A model generated the notes under the pieces. The model searched no databases. It saw only the letters and a program-made list of their open reading frames with translations, and was not told the origin of the DNA. A DNA stretch of 5,977 nucleotides, taken from Eubacteriales Family XIII. Incertae Sedis bacterium. Lineage in GTDB: Bacteria; Bacillota; Clostridia; Peptostreptococcales; Anaerovoracaceae. Both the position numbers and the translations under genes were made by a program. Shown here piece by piece: positions 1-5,699 of this stretch. The stretch covers positions 1 through 5,977 of the forward strand of contig JAIRSA010000232.1 of the NCBI GenBank assembly GCA_031255695.1, read 5' to 3'. Within the stretch, counting starts at the first letter, position 1, and every line of letters begins with the position of its first letter.

Positions 1-228
1 AGCATCGCCAATGGCGCCAGCGAGGCGAACGAAGAGGAATACTACATAAAACAGGCCTATATCGCCAACAGCAAGCAGAGCTTCCTGCTATGCGACACAT
101 CCAAGATGGGGAAGGACTATCTCTACCGCACCGCGCCGCTTTCGAGCTATGCGAAGGTGATAACCGAAAGCCGCGAAGCCAATGAGATGTGCCGCAGGGC
201 GATAGAGGGCGCCGGCGCCGGGGGATGA
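1..228 (+). CDS. DeoR/GlpR-family transcriptional regulator, C-terminal 75 codons (partial)
   Basis: This is the 3' end of a gene that begins left of the window; frame 1 is open from base 1 to the TGA at 226-228. The visible 75 residues match the end of the DeoR-family effector-binding domain, which senses a phosphorylated sugar or similar metabolite. A lysine-containing helix (EEEYYIKQAYIANSKQS) is followed by a buried strand and the turn FLLCDTSKMGK, which corresponds to the family's usual 'L-x-D-x-S-K-x-G' segment. After it come the hydrophobic LSSYAKVITES strand and a short helix. The N-terminal winged HTH is outside the window, so DNA binding cannot be checked. It lies upstream of, and in the same direction as, the M20 hydrolase and symporter genes, so local control of that operon is likely but inferred. 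The family assignment rests on this C-terminal pattern only. Confidence 0.75.
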   Translation, partial: SIANGASEANEEEYYIKQAYIANSKQSFLLCDTSKMGKDYLYRTAPLSSYAKVITESREANEMCRRAIEGAGAGG

Positions 229-230
229 CT

Positions 231-272
231 ATGCAGGCAAAAACCATGCAGGCAAAAACCATGAAGGCAATG
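231..272 (+). repeat. 15-bp tandem direct repeat, 2.8 copies
   Basis: The unit ATGCAGGCAAAAACC is present twice exactly (231-245 and 246-260), and a third diverged partial copy begins at 261 (ATGAAGGCAATG). It starts two bases after the regulator's stop codon. Because the unit length is a multiple of three and begins with ATG, the array reads as a 16-codon ORF (231-281) encoding MQAKTMQAKTMKAMSF. No good ribosome binding site precedes it. It is most likely a slippage-prone intergenic repeat; a leader peptide is possible but unsupported. Confidence 0.85.
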
Positions 273-287
273 TCTTTTTAGGGCCAA

Positions 288-301
288 GGCCGCATGCGGC
301 C
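288..301. promoter_or_regulatory. 14-bp perfect palindrome in the leader of the hydrolase operon
   Basis: GGCCGCATGCGGCC is exactly self-complementary. It sits 63 bases upstream of the start codon at 365 and just upstream of a second hairpin. It could be a dimeric-repressor operator, for example for the adjacent DeoR-type regulator, or part of a folded leader. DeoR-family operators are usually AT-richer, so operator function is only a possibility. Confidence 0.4.
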
Positions 302-311
302 GGCCAGGCAG

Positions 312-338
312 CAGGGCACGCTGCGAAGCGTGGCCCTG
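312..338 (+). promoter_or_regulatory. Leader hairpin with GCGA (GNRA) tetraloop
   Basis: CAGGGC then ACGCT (312-322) pairs with AGCGT then GCCCTG (327-338) around the tetraloop GCGA (323-326). A single G at 332 bulges. This gives 11 base pairs, mostly G-C, capped by a GNRA loop. It is not followed by a run of T, so it is not a typical intrinsic terminator. It ends seven bases before the AAGGAG ribosome binding site of the hydrolase gene. It could stabilise the mRNA 5' end after processing or modulate translation; no known riboswitch class is recognised. Confidence 0.55.
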
Positions 339-345
339 GTAATGA

Positions 346-351
346 AAGGAG
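346..351 (+). promoter_or_regulatory. Ribosome binding site of the M20 hydrolase gene
   Basis: AAGGAG lies 13 bases upstream of the ATG at 365, a slightly long spacing. A second weaker purine run (354-358) is closer. The same stretch can be read as an eight-codon ORF from ATG 342 that ends by an ATGA overlap with the real start. It has no ribosome binding site of its own and is probably coincidental. Confidence 0.6.
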
Positions 352-364
352 AAAAGAGCAAATT

Positions 365-2041
365 ATGATCATTGACGCTTCATTGCAGGGACGTATCAAA
401 GAACTGATGTATGATTTTGTGCGGATTTACACGCCCACCGGCACGGCAGGCGAAAGGGGCGCGGAAAGCTTCTATTCAGGCCTATTCGCTTCTATGGACT
501 ACTTCCGCGAGAGGCCAGGGCTTGCGGGCATGTATGAAATACCTGGCGACTTCCTGGGCAGATCGGTCCATTGGTGCCTGGTAAAGGGCAAGGGCGACGA
601 CACGGCCGTTTTCCTGCACCACTATGATGTCGTGGACACGGACGACTACAGGAATGTGCAGGGGCTGGCGACGGAGCCCGACGCGCTCGCGGAGGCCCTG
701 CGCGAGGGGCGCATATCCATCGACGACGGGGCCAAGCGGGACCTTGAGAGCGGCAAGTGGATCTTCGGCAGGGGCGTGGCGGATATGAAGGGCGGCGCCG
801 CAGTCCAGATGGCCCTGCTTGAGCGCTATGCCGAGGCGGCCGGCAAAGGGGAGCTGCAAGGCAATATCCTGATGGTCGGCGTGCCTGACGAGGAGAATAT
901 CTCGGCGGGCGGCAGGGCGGCCCCCCTGCTCCTGAAAAAGCTGAAGGACGAGCACGGGCTGCGTTATGTGCTGGCGATGAACGCCGAGCCGAACGAGCGT
1001 GTGGACGACAACGGGAGGCTAGGGCTTTTCATCGGTTCCATAGGGAAGGTGATGCCATTGATCTACGTGCGCGGGAAGCTTTCGCATGCCGGCCTGCTCT
1101 ACGAAGGGCTCAACTCTATAAAAGTCCTGTCGAAGATCGTTGGCGTGCTCGACGTGGATCCGGAGCTGATCGACGGCATCGACGGCATCGTGTCGCCGGC
1201 GCCTACCTTCCTTTATATGAAGGACACAAAGACCGTATACGATGTGTCGCTGCCCGCCGCCGCGAGCGCGTACATGAATGTCATGTTCTTCCGGAAATCC
1301 ATCGGGGAGATCATGGAGATTGTCCGCAGGCGCTGCGTGGCAGGCTTTGAGGCGGCGATTGCCGATGTGCAGCGGAGTTTCGACGCCTTTAACGCGGCCA
1401 GCGGGAATATGGCCCGCGCCCTGCCGTGGAAGGCGAACGTGAAACTCTATTCGCAGATCCGCGAGGAGGCGCTGCGGGATTCCGGCGAGGCATTCGAAAA
1501 GGCCATGGCCGCATTGACCGCCAATATCAAGGACAAGGTGGCTGCCGGGGAGATGACCATGGTGGACGCCTCGCACGCGATCATCGAGCATACGCTGCTC
1601 TACGTGCGCGATGTGTCGCCCGTGGCTGTGATCGCCCTGATCCCGCCGTACTACCCCGTTGTGCGCAACGCCATGCTTGGGGACACTGCGGAGGCTGCGG
1701 AGGTGGACCGCCTGTGCGACGAGGTCATAGGGCGCGCCAAGAGCAAGTTCGGCAAGGAGCACGTGAGGCATCACATCATCGGCATGTCTGATCTGAGCTA
1801 TTTCATGAAAAACCCTGCGCCTGGCGACAATGCGTATGTCAGCAGCAATATGCTTCTTTGGGAGGACATCTACAGCATACCCTTCGGCGCGGTGGACGAG
1901 ATCTCCATGCCGGTCATGAATATCGGCCCGCTGGGGAGGGACATCCACGAGTATACAGAGCGTGTGCTTGAGGAGGATCTCCTGCGGCGCACCCCGGACT
2001 TGATGGCATTCGCCATCGAGAAGATTCTGAAAATAGTATAG
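365..2041 (+). CDS. RocB-like M20 family metallohydrolase (peptidase/amidohydrolase)
   Basis: This 558-aa protein is close in length to Bacillus RocB (about 565 aa), an M20-fold protein of arginine utilisation whose exact reaction is not well established. The M20 di-metal site is visible: H86 and D88 in LHHYDVVD, D140 in GRGVADMKGG, the general-base pair E176-E177 in VPDEEN, a further acidic ligand E208 in MNAEPNE, and a C-terminal ligand H528 in GPLGRDIHEYTERV. SHAG (240-243) marks the start of the dimerisation insert, which is larger than in ArgE/DapE enzymes and typical of the RocB branch. There is no signal peptide, so it should act in the cytoplasm, hydrolysing an amide or peptide bond. 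The symporter follows 10 bases later, implying one operon for amino-acid or peptide use. The substrate cannot be told from sequence, and I do not assign the symbol rocB. Confidence 0.9.
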   Translation: MIIDASLQGRIKELMYDFVRIYTPTGTAGERGAESFYSGLFASMDYFRERPGLAGMYEIPGDFLGRSVHWCLVKGKGDDTAVFLHHYDVVDTDDYRNVQGLATEPDALAEALREGRISIDDGAKRDLESGKWIFGRGVADMKGGAAVQMALLERYAEAAGKGELQGNILMVGVPDEENISAGGRAAPLLLKKLKDEHGLRYVLAMNAEPNERVDDNGRLGLFIGSIGKVMPLIYVRGKLSHAGLLYEGLNSIKVLSKIVGVLDVDPELIDGIDGIVSPAPTFLYMKDTKTVYDVSLPAAASAYMNVMFFRKSIGEIMEIVRRRCVAGFEAAIADVQRSFDAFNAASGNMARALPWKANVKLYSQIREEALRDSGEAFEKAMAALTANIKDKVAAGEMTMVDASHAIIEHTLLYVRDVSPVAVIALIPPYYPVVRNAMLGDTAEAAEVDRLCDEVIGRAKSKFGKEHVRHHIIGMSDLSYFMKNPAPGDNAYVSSNMLLWEDIYSIPFGAVDEISMPVMNIGPLGRDIHEYTERVLEEDLLRRTPDLMAFAIEKILKIV

Positions 2042-2051
2042 GGGGGAGTTT

Positions 2052-3509
2052 ATGGACGCTATTATTACTGCGGTAACAGATTTTGTATGGGGGCCGCCCC
2101 TGATCATCCTCGTCCTCGCCGTCGGCCTGCTGCTGACCGTGGGTTCGGGTTTCTTTCAGTTCAGGCACTTCGGGCATATTATGAAGAACACCTTCGGGCT
2201 TATGCTGAAGCGCGACGACAAAGAGGGGAAGGGCCTTCTGAAGCCCTTCCAGGCAGCGAGCGCCGCTGTCGGCAGCGCGGTGGGCGTCGGCAATGTGGGC
2301 GGCGTGGCCACTGCCATTGCCACGGGCGGCCCAGGCGCCGTATTCTGGCTCTGGGTATGCGCGCTCATCGGCATGATGACCAAGTTCACCGAGGTCACGC
2401 TGGCCGTCCATTACCGGAGCACTGACTCGGACGGCAATCCCTACGGCGGGCCCAGCTATTATATGGAAAAGGGGCTCGGAGAGGAAAAGGGCTTCAAGCT
2501 CTGGGGCATACCGGCCGTCATATTCGGCGGCGGCATCTTCGCCACATTCTTCTTCTCCGTGCAGAACTACACGGTTTCGGAAGCGGTATCATCTACATTT
2601 GGCATCAATATGATCGTCGTCTCTGTGGCCTTCTGCATCCTGGCCATGGCCGTCGTGCTTGGCGGCATCGCGCGCCTCGGCAAGGTCGCCGAGAAACTGG
2701 TCCCGCTCATGTGCCTCTTCTATGTCGTGGGCGGGCTTTTCGTCATATTCAGGAATGTCGACAATCTGCCCAGCACCTTCAGGCTGATCTTCGAATCGGC
2801 CTTTACGGGCACGGCGGCTGTAGGCGGCTTCTTGGGCGCGGCTTTCATGCAGGCCATGCAGACCGGCGTGGCGCGGTCCGTGTACAGCAACGAGGCCGGC
2901 TGGGGGACTTCGCCCATGCTACATTCCACGGCCAAGACCCCGCACCCTGTCAAGCAGGGCCTGTGGGGCAGCTTCGAGGTGTTCGTGGACACGATGATCG
3001 TCTGCACCATCACCGCCCTCGCGATCATAAACACGGGCGCATGGTCGTCCGGGCTGGCCGGCGCGGAGCTCACGCTTGAGGCCTTCGAGATCAATATGGG
3101 TTTTGCCGGGCGCGCCGTGGTGGCGATCAGCATATTCCTGTTCGGCGTGACGACGGAGATCGGCTGGTACGCGTATTACGAAATATTGCTGCGGCACCTG
3201 CTGCGCAAGCGCCCCAAGCTCAAGGACAACATCCTCAAGGTGTTCCGCGTGGTGTTTGCGTTCCCGTCAATGCTGATCACGATATTCGCGGTGGTATATG
3301 GCATGCCGAGCGGCCTGATATGGTCCATAGCCGACGTCATCACGGGGATCCCGACCTTCGTCAACCTCCTGACCGTGCTGTTCCTATCCCATCGCTTCTT
3401 CGCGCTGCTGCGCGACTACAAGGCGAGGAACATGGGCATAGGCACTATAGACCCAGGCATGTGCCTGTTCTATGAGGACAAGCTGGGGATACGGCGGGGC
3501 GAGGCATAA
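2052..3509 (+). CDS. AGCS family alanine/glycine:cation (sodium) symporter
   Basis: This 485-aa integral membrane protein has the normal length and about ten hydrophobic segments, the first at residues 13-31. AGCS signatures are clear: GVGNVGGVATAI (78-89), GGPGAVFWLW (92-101) followed by MMTKFTEV, the strongly conserved block running from GVARSVYSNEAG (272-283) into WGTSPMLHSTAKT, and GLWGSFEVFVDTMIVC (303-318). These carriers import L-alanine, glycine or a related small amino acid with Na+ (or H+) across the inner membrane. The start is fixed by a purine-rich GGGGGGAG at 2041-2048, which begins on the last base of the upstream gene's TAG stop, so the two genes are probably translationally linked. 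Cotranscription with the M20 hydrolase suggests import of the hydrolase's substrate or of a companion amino acid. Which amino acid is carried is not decided by the sequence. Confidence 0.95.
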   Translation: MDAIITAVTDFVWGPPLIILVLAVGLLLTVGSGFFQFRHFGHIMKNTFGLMLKRDDKEGKGLLKPFQAASAAVGSAVGVGNVGGVATAIATGGPGAVFWLWVCALIGMMTKFTEVTLAVHYRSTDSDGNPYGGPSYYMEKGLGEEKGFKLWGIPAVIFGGGIFATFFFSVQNYTVSEAVSSTFGINMIVVSVAFCILAMAVVLGGIARLGKVAEKLVPLMCLFYVVGGLFVIFRNVDNLPSTFRLIFESAFTGTAAVGGFLGAAFMQAMQTGVARSVYSNEAGWGTSPMLHSTAKTPHPVKQGLWGSFEVFVDTMIVCTITALAIINTGAWSSGLAGAELTLEAFEINMGFAGRAVVAISIFLFGVTTEIGWYAYYEILLRHLLRKRPKLKDNILKVFRVVFAFPSMLITIFAVVYGMPSGLIWSIADVITGIPTFVNLLTVLFLSHRFFALLRDYKARNMGIGTIDPGMCLFYEDKLGIRRGEA

Positions 3510-3513
3510 AGGC

Positions 3514-3554
3514 AAGGCCGCCGGCCTGCGCCGGCCTTAATGTCAAGGGCCGGC
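3514..3554 (+). repeat. GC-rich three-arm inverted repeat after the symporter gene
   Basis: Three arms can pair in two mutually exclusive ways. The middle arm GCCGGCCTT (3530-3538) can fold back on AAGGCCGCCGGC (3514-3525) to its left or on AAGGGCCGGC (3545-3554, one bulged G) to its right. The right-hand hairpin is followed only by ATTTCGGATA, so its U-tract is weak. It begins five bases after the symporter stop codon. It may protect the 3' end of the operon mRNA or act as a weak terminator in tandem with the next hairpin. Confidence 0.55.
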
Positions 3555-3574
3555 ATTTCGGATATAATTTTTCT

Positions 3575-3605
3575 AATCGGCTGAATCGCCTTGATTTAGC
3601 CGATT
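3575..3605 (+). terminator. Probable intrinsic terminator of the hydrolase-symporter operon
   Basis: AATCGGCTGAATC (3575-3587) pairs over 13 positions with GATTTAGCCGATT (3593-3605), with one G-U pair, around the five-base loop GCCTT. The 3' side continues TTCTCGTT, giving a moderately T-rich tail for + strand transcription. The opposite strand has an A-rich tail there, so it should work only rightward. It marks the end of the GC-rich chromosomal part. Confidence 0.65.
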
Positions 3606-3613
3606 TTCTCGTT

Positions 3614-3641
3614 CAGTGTATTATGTACAGTGTATTATGTA
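3614..3641. repeat. 14-bp tandem direct repeat (two perfect copies)
   Basis: CAGTGTATTATGTA occurs at 3614-3627 and again at 3628-3641, head to tail. It lies between the terminator and the promoter of the HTH gene, 36 bases upstream of the -35 box. It may be a duplicated regulator site or a junction scar. The inner 9-mer TGTATTATG recurs at 5778-5786. Confidence 0.85.
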
Positions 3642-3677
3642 CTCCGTGCCAAGGACAATATGGATTTCAATATTTTC

Positions 3678-3706
3678 TTGTATGATTCACTTTCATGTGC
3701 TATAAT
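3678..3706 (+). promoter_or_regulatory. Sigma-70/SigA-type promoter with extended -10
   Basis: A perfect TATAAT (3701-3706) is preceded by TGC, giving the extended -10 form TGnTATAAT. TTGTAT (3678-3683) sits 17 bases upstream as a reasonable -35. Transcription should begin near 3713, upstream of the HTH gene's start at 3746. This promoter also argues against a start for that gene at the ATG at 3695, which would lie inside the promoter. Confidence 0.75.
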
Positions 3707-3732
3707 CTGTATCAGATGGAGAAACCTTTATT

Positions 3733-3738
3733 GGGAGG
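3733..3738 (+). promoter_or_regulatory. Ribosome binding site that decides the HTH gene start
   Basis: GGGAGG is seven bases before the ATG at 3746, but only one base before the in-frame ATG at 3740. The 3746 start is therefore preferred. Confidence 0.7.
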
Positions 3739-3745
3739 CATGGAA

Positions 3746-3967
3746 ATGACTTGGACAGAGTATATGCGGAAAGTCCGGCGAGAACTTGAAATGAGCCAGG
3801 AGGCTTTGGCGAAAGAACTATGCGTCAGCTATTCCTCTATCAACCGCTGGGAGAAAAAACAGGTTGCACCAAGCAAACTCGCCCGCAAGAGCTTCCTCGA
3901 CTTCTGCAAAGCGCGAAATATACCGATACCGCCTGAAATCCTTGAAGATGGCGAGCGAGTAAGATAG
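3746..3967 (+). CDS. Small XRE-family helix-turn-helix protein, possibly the severed N-terminus of an HTH-methylase
   Basis: This 73-aa protein is almost entirely a Cro/CI-type HTH. A lead helix WTEYMRKVRRELE is followed by MSQEALAKEL (helix 2), CVSYSSINRWE (turn and recognition helix, about residues 26-36) and then KKQVAPSKLARKSFLDFCK. It should bind DNA as a regulator. From general knowledge, HTH modules of this form (an SQE-A-L start, 'SINRWE', then P-S-K-L-A) are also found at the N-terminus of, or just ahead of, type I restriction N6-adenine methyltransferases. The downstream YhcG-like and HsdS-like genes fit such a locus. No methylase is present, and a structured element starts within 30 bases of the stop. 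It is either a free-standing autoregulator or a truncated fusion; the sequence does not decide. It has its own promoter and a good ribosome binding site. Confidence 0.8.
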   Translation: MTWTEYMRKVRRELEMSQEALAKELCVSYSSINRWEKKQVAPSKLARKSFLDFCKARNIPIPPEILEDGERVR

Positions 3968-3972
3968 CAAAT

Positions 3973-4248
3973 ATGCACCGCGAACACCCAAGCGCCATTT
4001 TACTTCGTGGCGCACAGTCAAGGGGCAAGCGGTTGCATTTTCGCTGGTGCGAAAATCTCCACCGGCATGTATGCCCCCTTGACTGCCCGAACATCGTGGT
4101 CAAACTCACTGAAACTATTATTGACAAGATCAATAGCACGGACGATTATACCCTTGGCGAGTTGCTTGCTCTCATAAAAGAGAAATCGGCGTCTATCGCT
4201 ACAGCGGTAGGGAATCTGGAAACCCTGATTGGCGAGGTGGATGAATAA
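3973..4248 (+). CDS. Hypothetical small ORF; only the C-terminal ~50 codons look genuine
   Basis: The open frame encodes 91 residues, but the two halves differ. Residues 1-41 are rich in His, Arg and Cys and are translated from the inverted-repeat element, so they are probably spurious. Residues 42-91 (from GTG at 4096) are acidic and helical: an LTETIIDKINSTDDYT segment, then LGELLALIKEKSASIATAV, then GNLETLIGEVDE. This looks like a real small helical protein or the C-terminal tail of a larger one. The stop overlaps the next start as TAATG, so it was translationally coupled to the YhcG-like nuclease gene. There is no ribosome binding site before 4096 and only a poor one before 3973. I do not recognise the family. 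One possibility is the surviving C-terminus of a methylase whose N-terminus is the HTH gene upstream, with the element marking the deletion or insertion point. Confidence 0.4.
   Translation: MHREHPSAILLRGAQSRGKRLHFRWCENLHRHVCPLDCPNIVVKLTETIIDKINSTDDYTLGELLALIKEKSASIATAVGNLETLIGEVDE
3992..4085. repeat. Nested inverted-repeat element between the HTH gene and the small ORF
   Basis: Two structures stand side by side. The first is GCGCCA (3992-3997) pairing with TGGCGC (4008-4013). The second is long: CAGTCAAGGGGCA (4015-4027) pairs with TGCCCCCTTGACTG (4072-4085, one extra C). Inside it, CGGT (4030-4033) can pair with ACCG (4061-4064), and ATTTTCGC (4037-4044) pairs perfectly with GCGAAAAT (4049-4056) around the loop TGGT. 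It forms a rod of about 70 bases on either strand. CGAACACC (3981-3988) and CGAACATC (4088-4095), identical in 7 of 8 positions, flank it as a possible target duplication. It could be a small non-autonomous mobile or REP-like element, an oriT-type site or a structured RNA. No relaxase or transposase is present in the window. Confidence 0.7.
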
Positions 4249-5456
4249 TGGACGAAATCAAAATCATTGACTTGGGCGATGCCGCAAGCATCATCAAAGA
4301 CGCCATCATTCAGTCTCGCTATCAGGCGGCTAAACTGGTCAACAAGGAACTGCTCTCCCTCTATTACGGTGTCGGGAAATATGTATCTGACAACTCCCGC
4401 GCCGGCTTTTGGGGGCAGGGCGCAATCAAGTAGATTTCCGATAAACTGCAAGGCGAATTGCCGGGGCTGCGCGGTTTCTCCGAAGGCTCGCTGAAGAAAA
4501 TGCGTCTGTTTTACGAGGAATGGAGCGCGATTTTTTCAAATCGTTCATTGGCAACGAACGAATTTGAGCCGATTCAAAAAACTCCGCCAAAAGAAGGGGC
4601 GCTTATCCGCTCTGTCAGTCCGCTCAGGATAGAGTTGCCGATCGATTTGGGACTGTTGCTCAGGCATCTCGGCAGTTTGGAAACGCCGGGGCATTTCGTA
4701 GATGAGTTTTTGCGTGTCGGTTTTACGCAACAGTATACCATTATTTCCCAAGAGAAGTCCCTTGCCGGGCGGCTGTTTTATATCGCAAAAAGCGCCGCAG
4801 AGTTTTGGAGTGTCGAAGCGCTTAAAACTCACTTGCGTGGAAATTTATTTTCAAAAACCGGTTCTCTGCCAAGTAATTTCTTGCAGACGCTGCCGGAAAT
4901 GGAACTGGCTCGCCGTGCCATTCGCTCGTTCAAAGATGAATACTTCCTCGACTATATCAATATTGAGGACGAAAATGACCCAGACGAGCGAGTGCTTGAA
5001 AATGAGATAGTGGCCAATGTCAAGAAATTCATTATGTCCTTCGGCAGCGCATTTTGCTACATGGGCAACCAGTATCGAGTCGCCGTGGATGAACAGGAAT
5101 ACTTCATCGACCTTTTGTTTTTTAACCGAGATCTTCATTGTCTGGTGGCTATTGAATTGAAACGCGGCACTTTCAAGCCATCTCAGCTCGGTCAGCTATA
5201 TTTCTACCTGACCGCTCTTGATGACTACGTGCGCCGCCCGGATGAAAACCCATCTATCGGCATTATACTCTGCAAAGAAGCTCGCCGGAGTACGGTAGAG
5301 TACGCGATTCGCGACTATAATAAGCCGATGGGCGTCGCCACATACAAAACACGAAATGATATGCCAGAACCGTGGCGTGATGCCCTGCCGGACATAGATG
5401 AGATGAGAAAGCTGCTTGACGCCACGCCCGATGAACAGGACGAGGTGGCCGAATGA
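4248..5456 (+). pseudogene. YhcG/DUF1016-type PDDEXK nuclease gene interrupted by an amber stop
   Basis: Read through, this is 403 codons, a normal size for the family, with one in-frame TAG at 4431-4433 (codon 62) and no frameshift. Before the stop is the start of the N-terminal DUF1016 domain (IIQSRYQAAKLVNKELLSLY, then YGVGKYVSDNSRAGFWGQGAIK). Immediately after, the same domain resumes (ISDKLQGELPGLRGFSEGSL, then KKMRLFYEEW). Family members have a non-stop residue there, often Glu or Gln, so CAG to TAG is the simplest cause. The C-terminal nuclease core is intact, counting the stop as residue 62: D288 in EYFIDLLFF, E303 and K305 in AIELKRG, and GQLYFYL from 315. YhcG-like proteins are DNA nucleases often found in or near type I restriction loci. 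It overlaps its neighbours as TAATG (start) and ATGA (end). A C-terminal product could restart at ATG 4500 or TTG 4458, but neither has a convincing ribosome binding site. Confidence 0.85.
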
Positions 5457-5650
5457 ACACGAAGCAGCTTCGTCAGAAAATCCTTGACCTCGCAATCAGG
5501 GGAAAACTTGTACCTCAAGACACGAACGATGAACCCGCTTCGGCACTTTTGGAGCGCGTCCGCGCTGAAAAGGAAAGGCTTATCAAAGAAGGCAAAATCA
5601 AGCGCGGCAAGCCTGAAACGACTGCCCATAGCGCAAAACCGCTGAAATAG
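5453..5650 (+). pseudogene. hsdS: Type I restriction specificity subunit (HsdS), N-terminal stub
   Basis: The 65 codons begin with the conserved HsdS segment: MNTKQLRQKILDLAIRGKLV, then PQDTNDEPASALLERVRAEK, then ERLIKEGKIKRGK. This block is the helical conserved region that, in full HsdS proteins of about 400 aa, leads into the target recognition domains. Here the frame ends at a TAG (5648-5650) after the unremarkable tail PETTAHSAKPLK, and no recognition domain follows. A protein this short could not specify a DNA target. Its ATG overlaps the nuclease gene's TGA as ATGA, showing that it was the next gene of the same operon. Loss of the remainder could be a deletion, an element insertion, or one state of a specificity-shuffling locus whose partner cassette is elsewhere. 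No partner inverted repeat is visible in the window. Confidence 0.75.
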
Positions 5651-5699
5651 CGCCACACGCCAAAGGCGCGAAATAGCGATTTAAGTTTTGGGCAAGCAA

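Noticed and set aside
342..368. Eight-codon ORF (MKGEKSKL) overlapping the hydrolase start by ATGA
   Set aside because: It has no ribosome binding site of its own and consists mostly of the hydrolase's ribosome binding region; chance is the simpler explanation.
482..955. - strand open frame of 157 codons
   Set aside because: It overlaps the catalytic core of the hydrolase in antisense; the composition is typical of a high-GC shadow and there is no ribosome binding site.
1019..2107. Long - strand open frame (362 codons) opposite the M20 hydrolase gene
   Set aside because: It is a shadow of GC-rich coding DNA on the + strand: its product is His/Arg-rich with no recognisable motif, whereas the + strand frame has a complete M20 metal site.
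3695..3745. Upstream extension of the HTH protein to the ATG at 3695
   Set aside because: That start lies inside the extended -10 promoter (TATAAT at 3701-3706), so it would precede the transcript; GGGAGG is well placed for 3746.
3840..4139. - strand open frames across the HTH gene and inverted-repeat element
   Set aside because: Their translations are low-quality shadows of the HTH gene and the palindromic element, with no start signals.
4248..5456. Amber codon reassignment (TAG as an amino acid) in this genome
   Set aside because: TAG terminates the M20 gene, the HTH gene and the hsdS stub in this window, so a point nonsense mutation is simpler.
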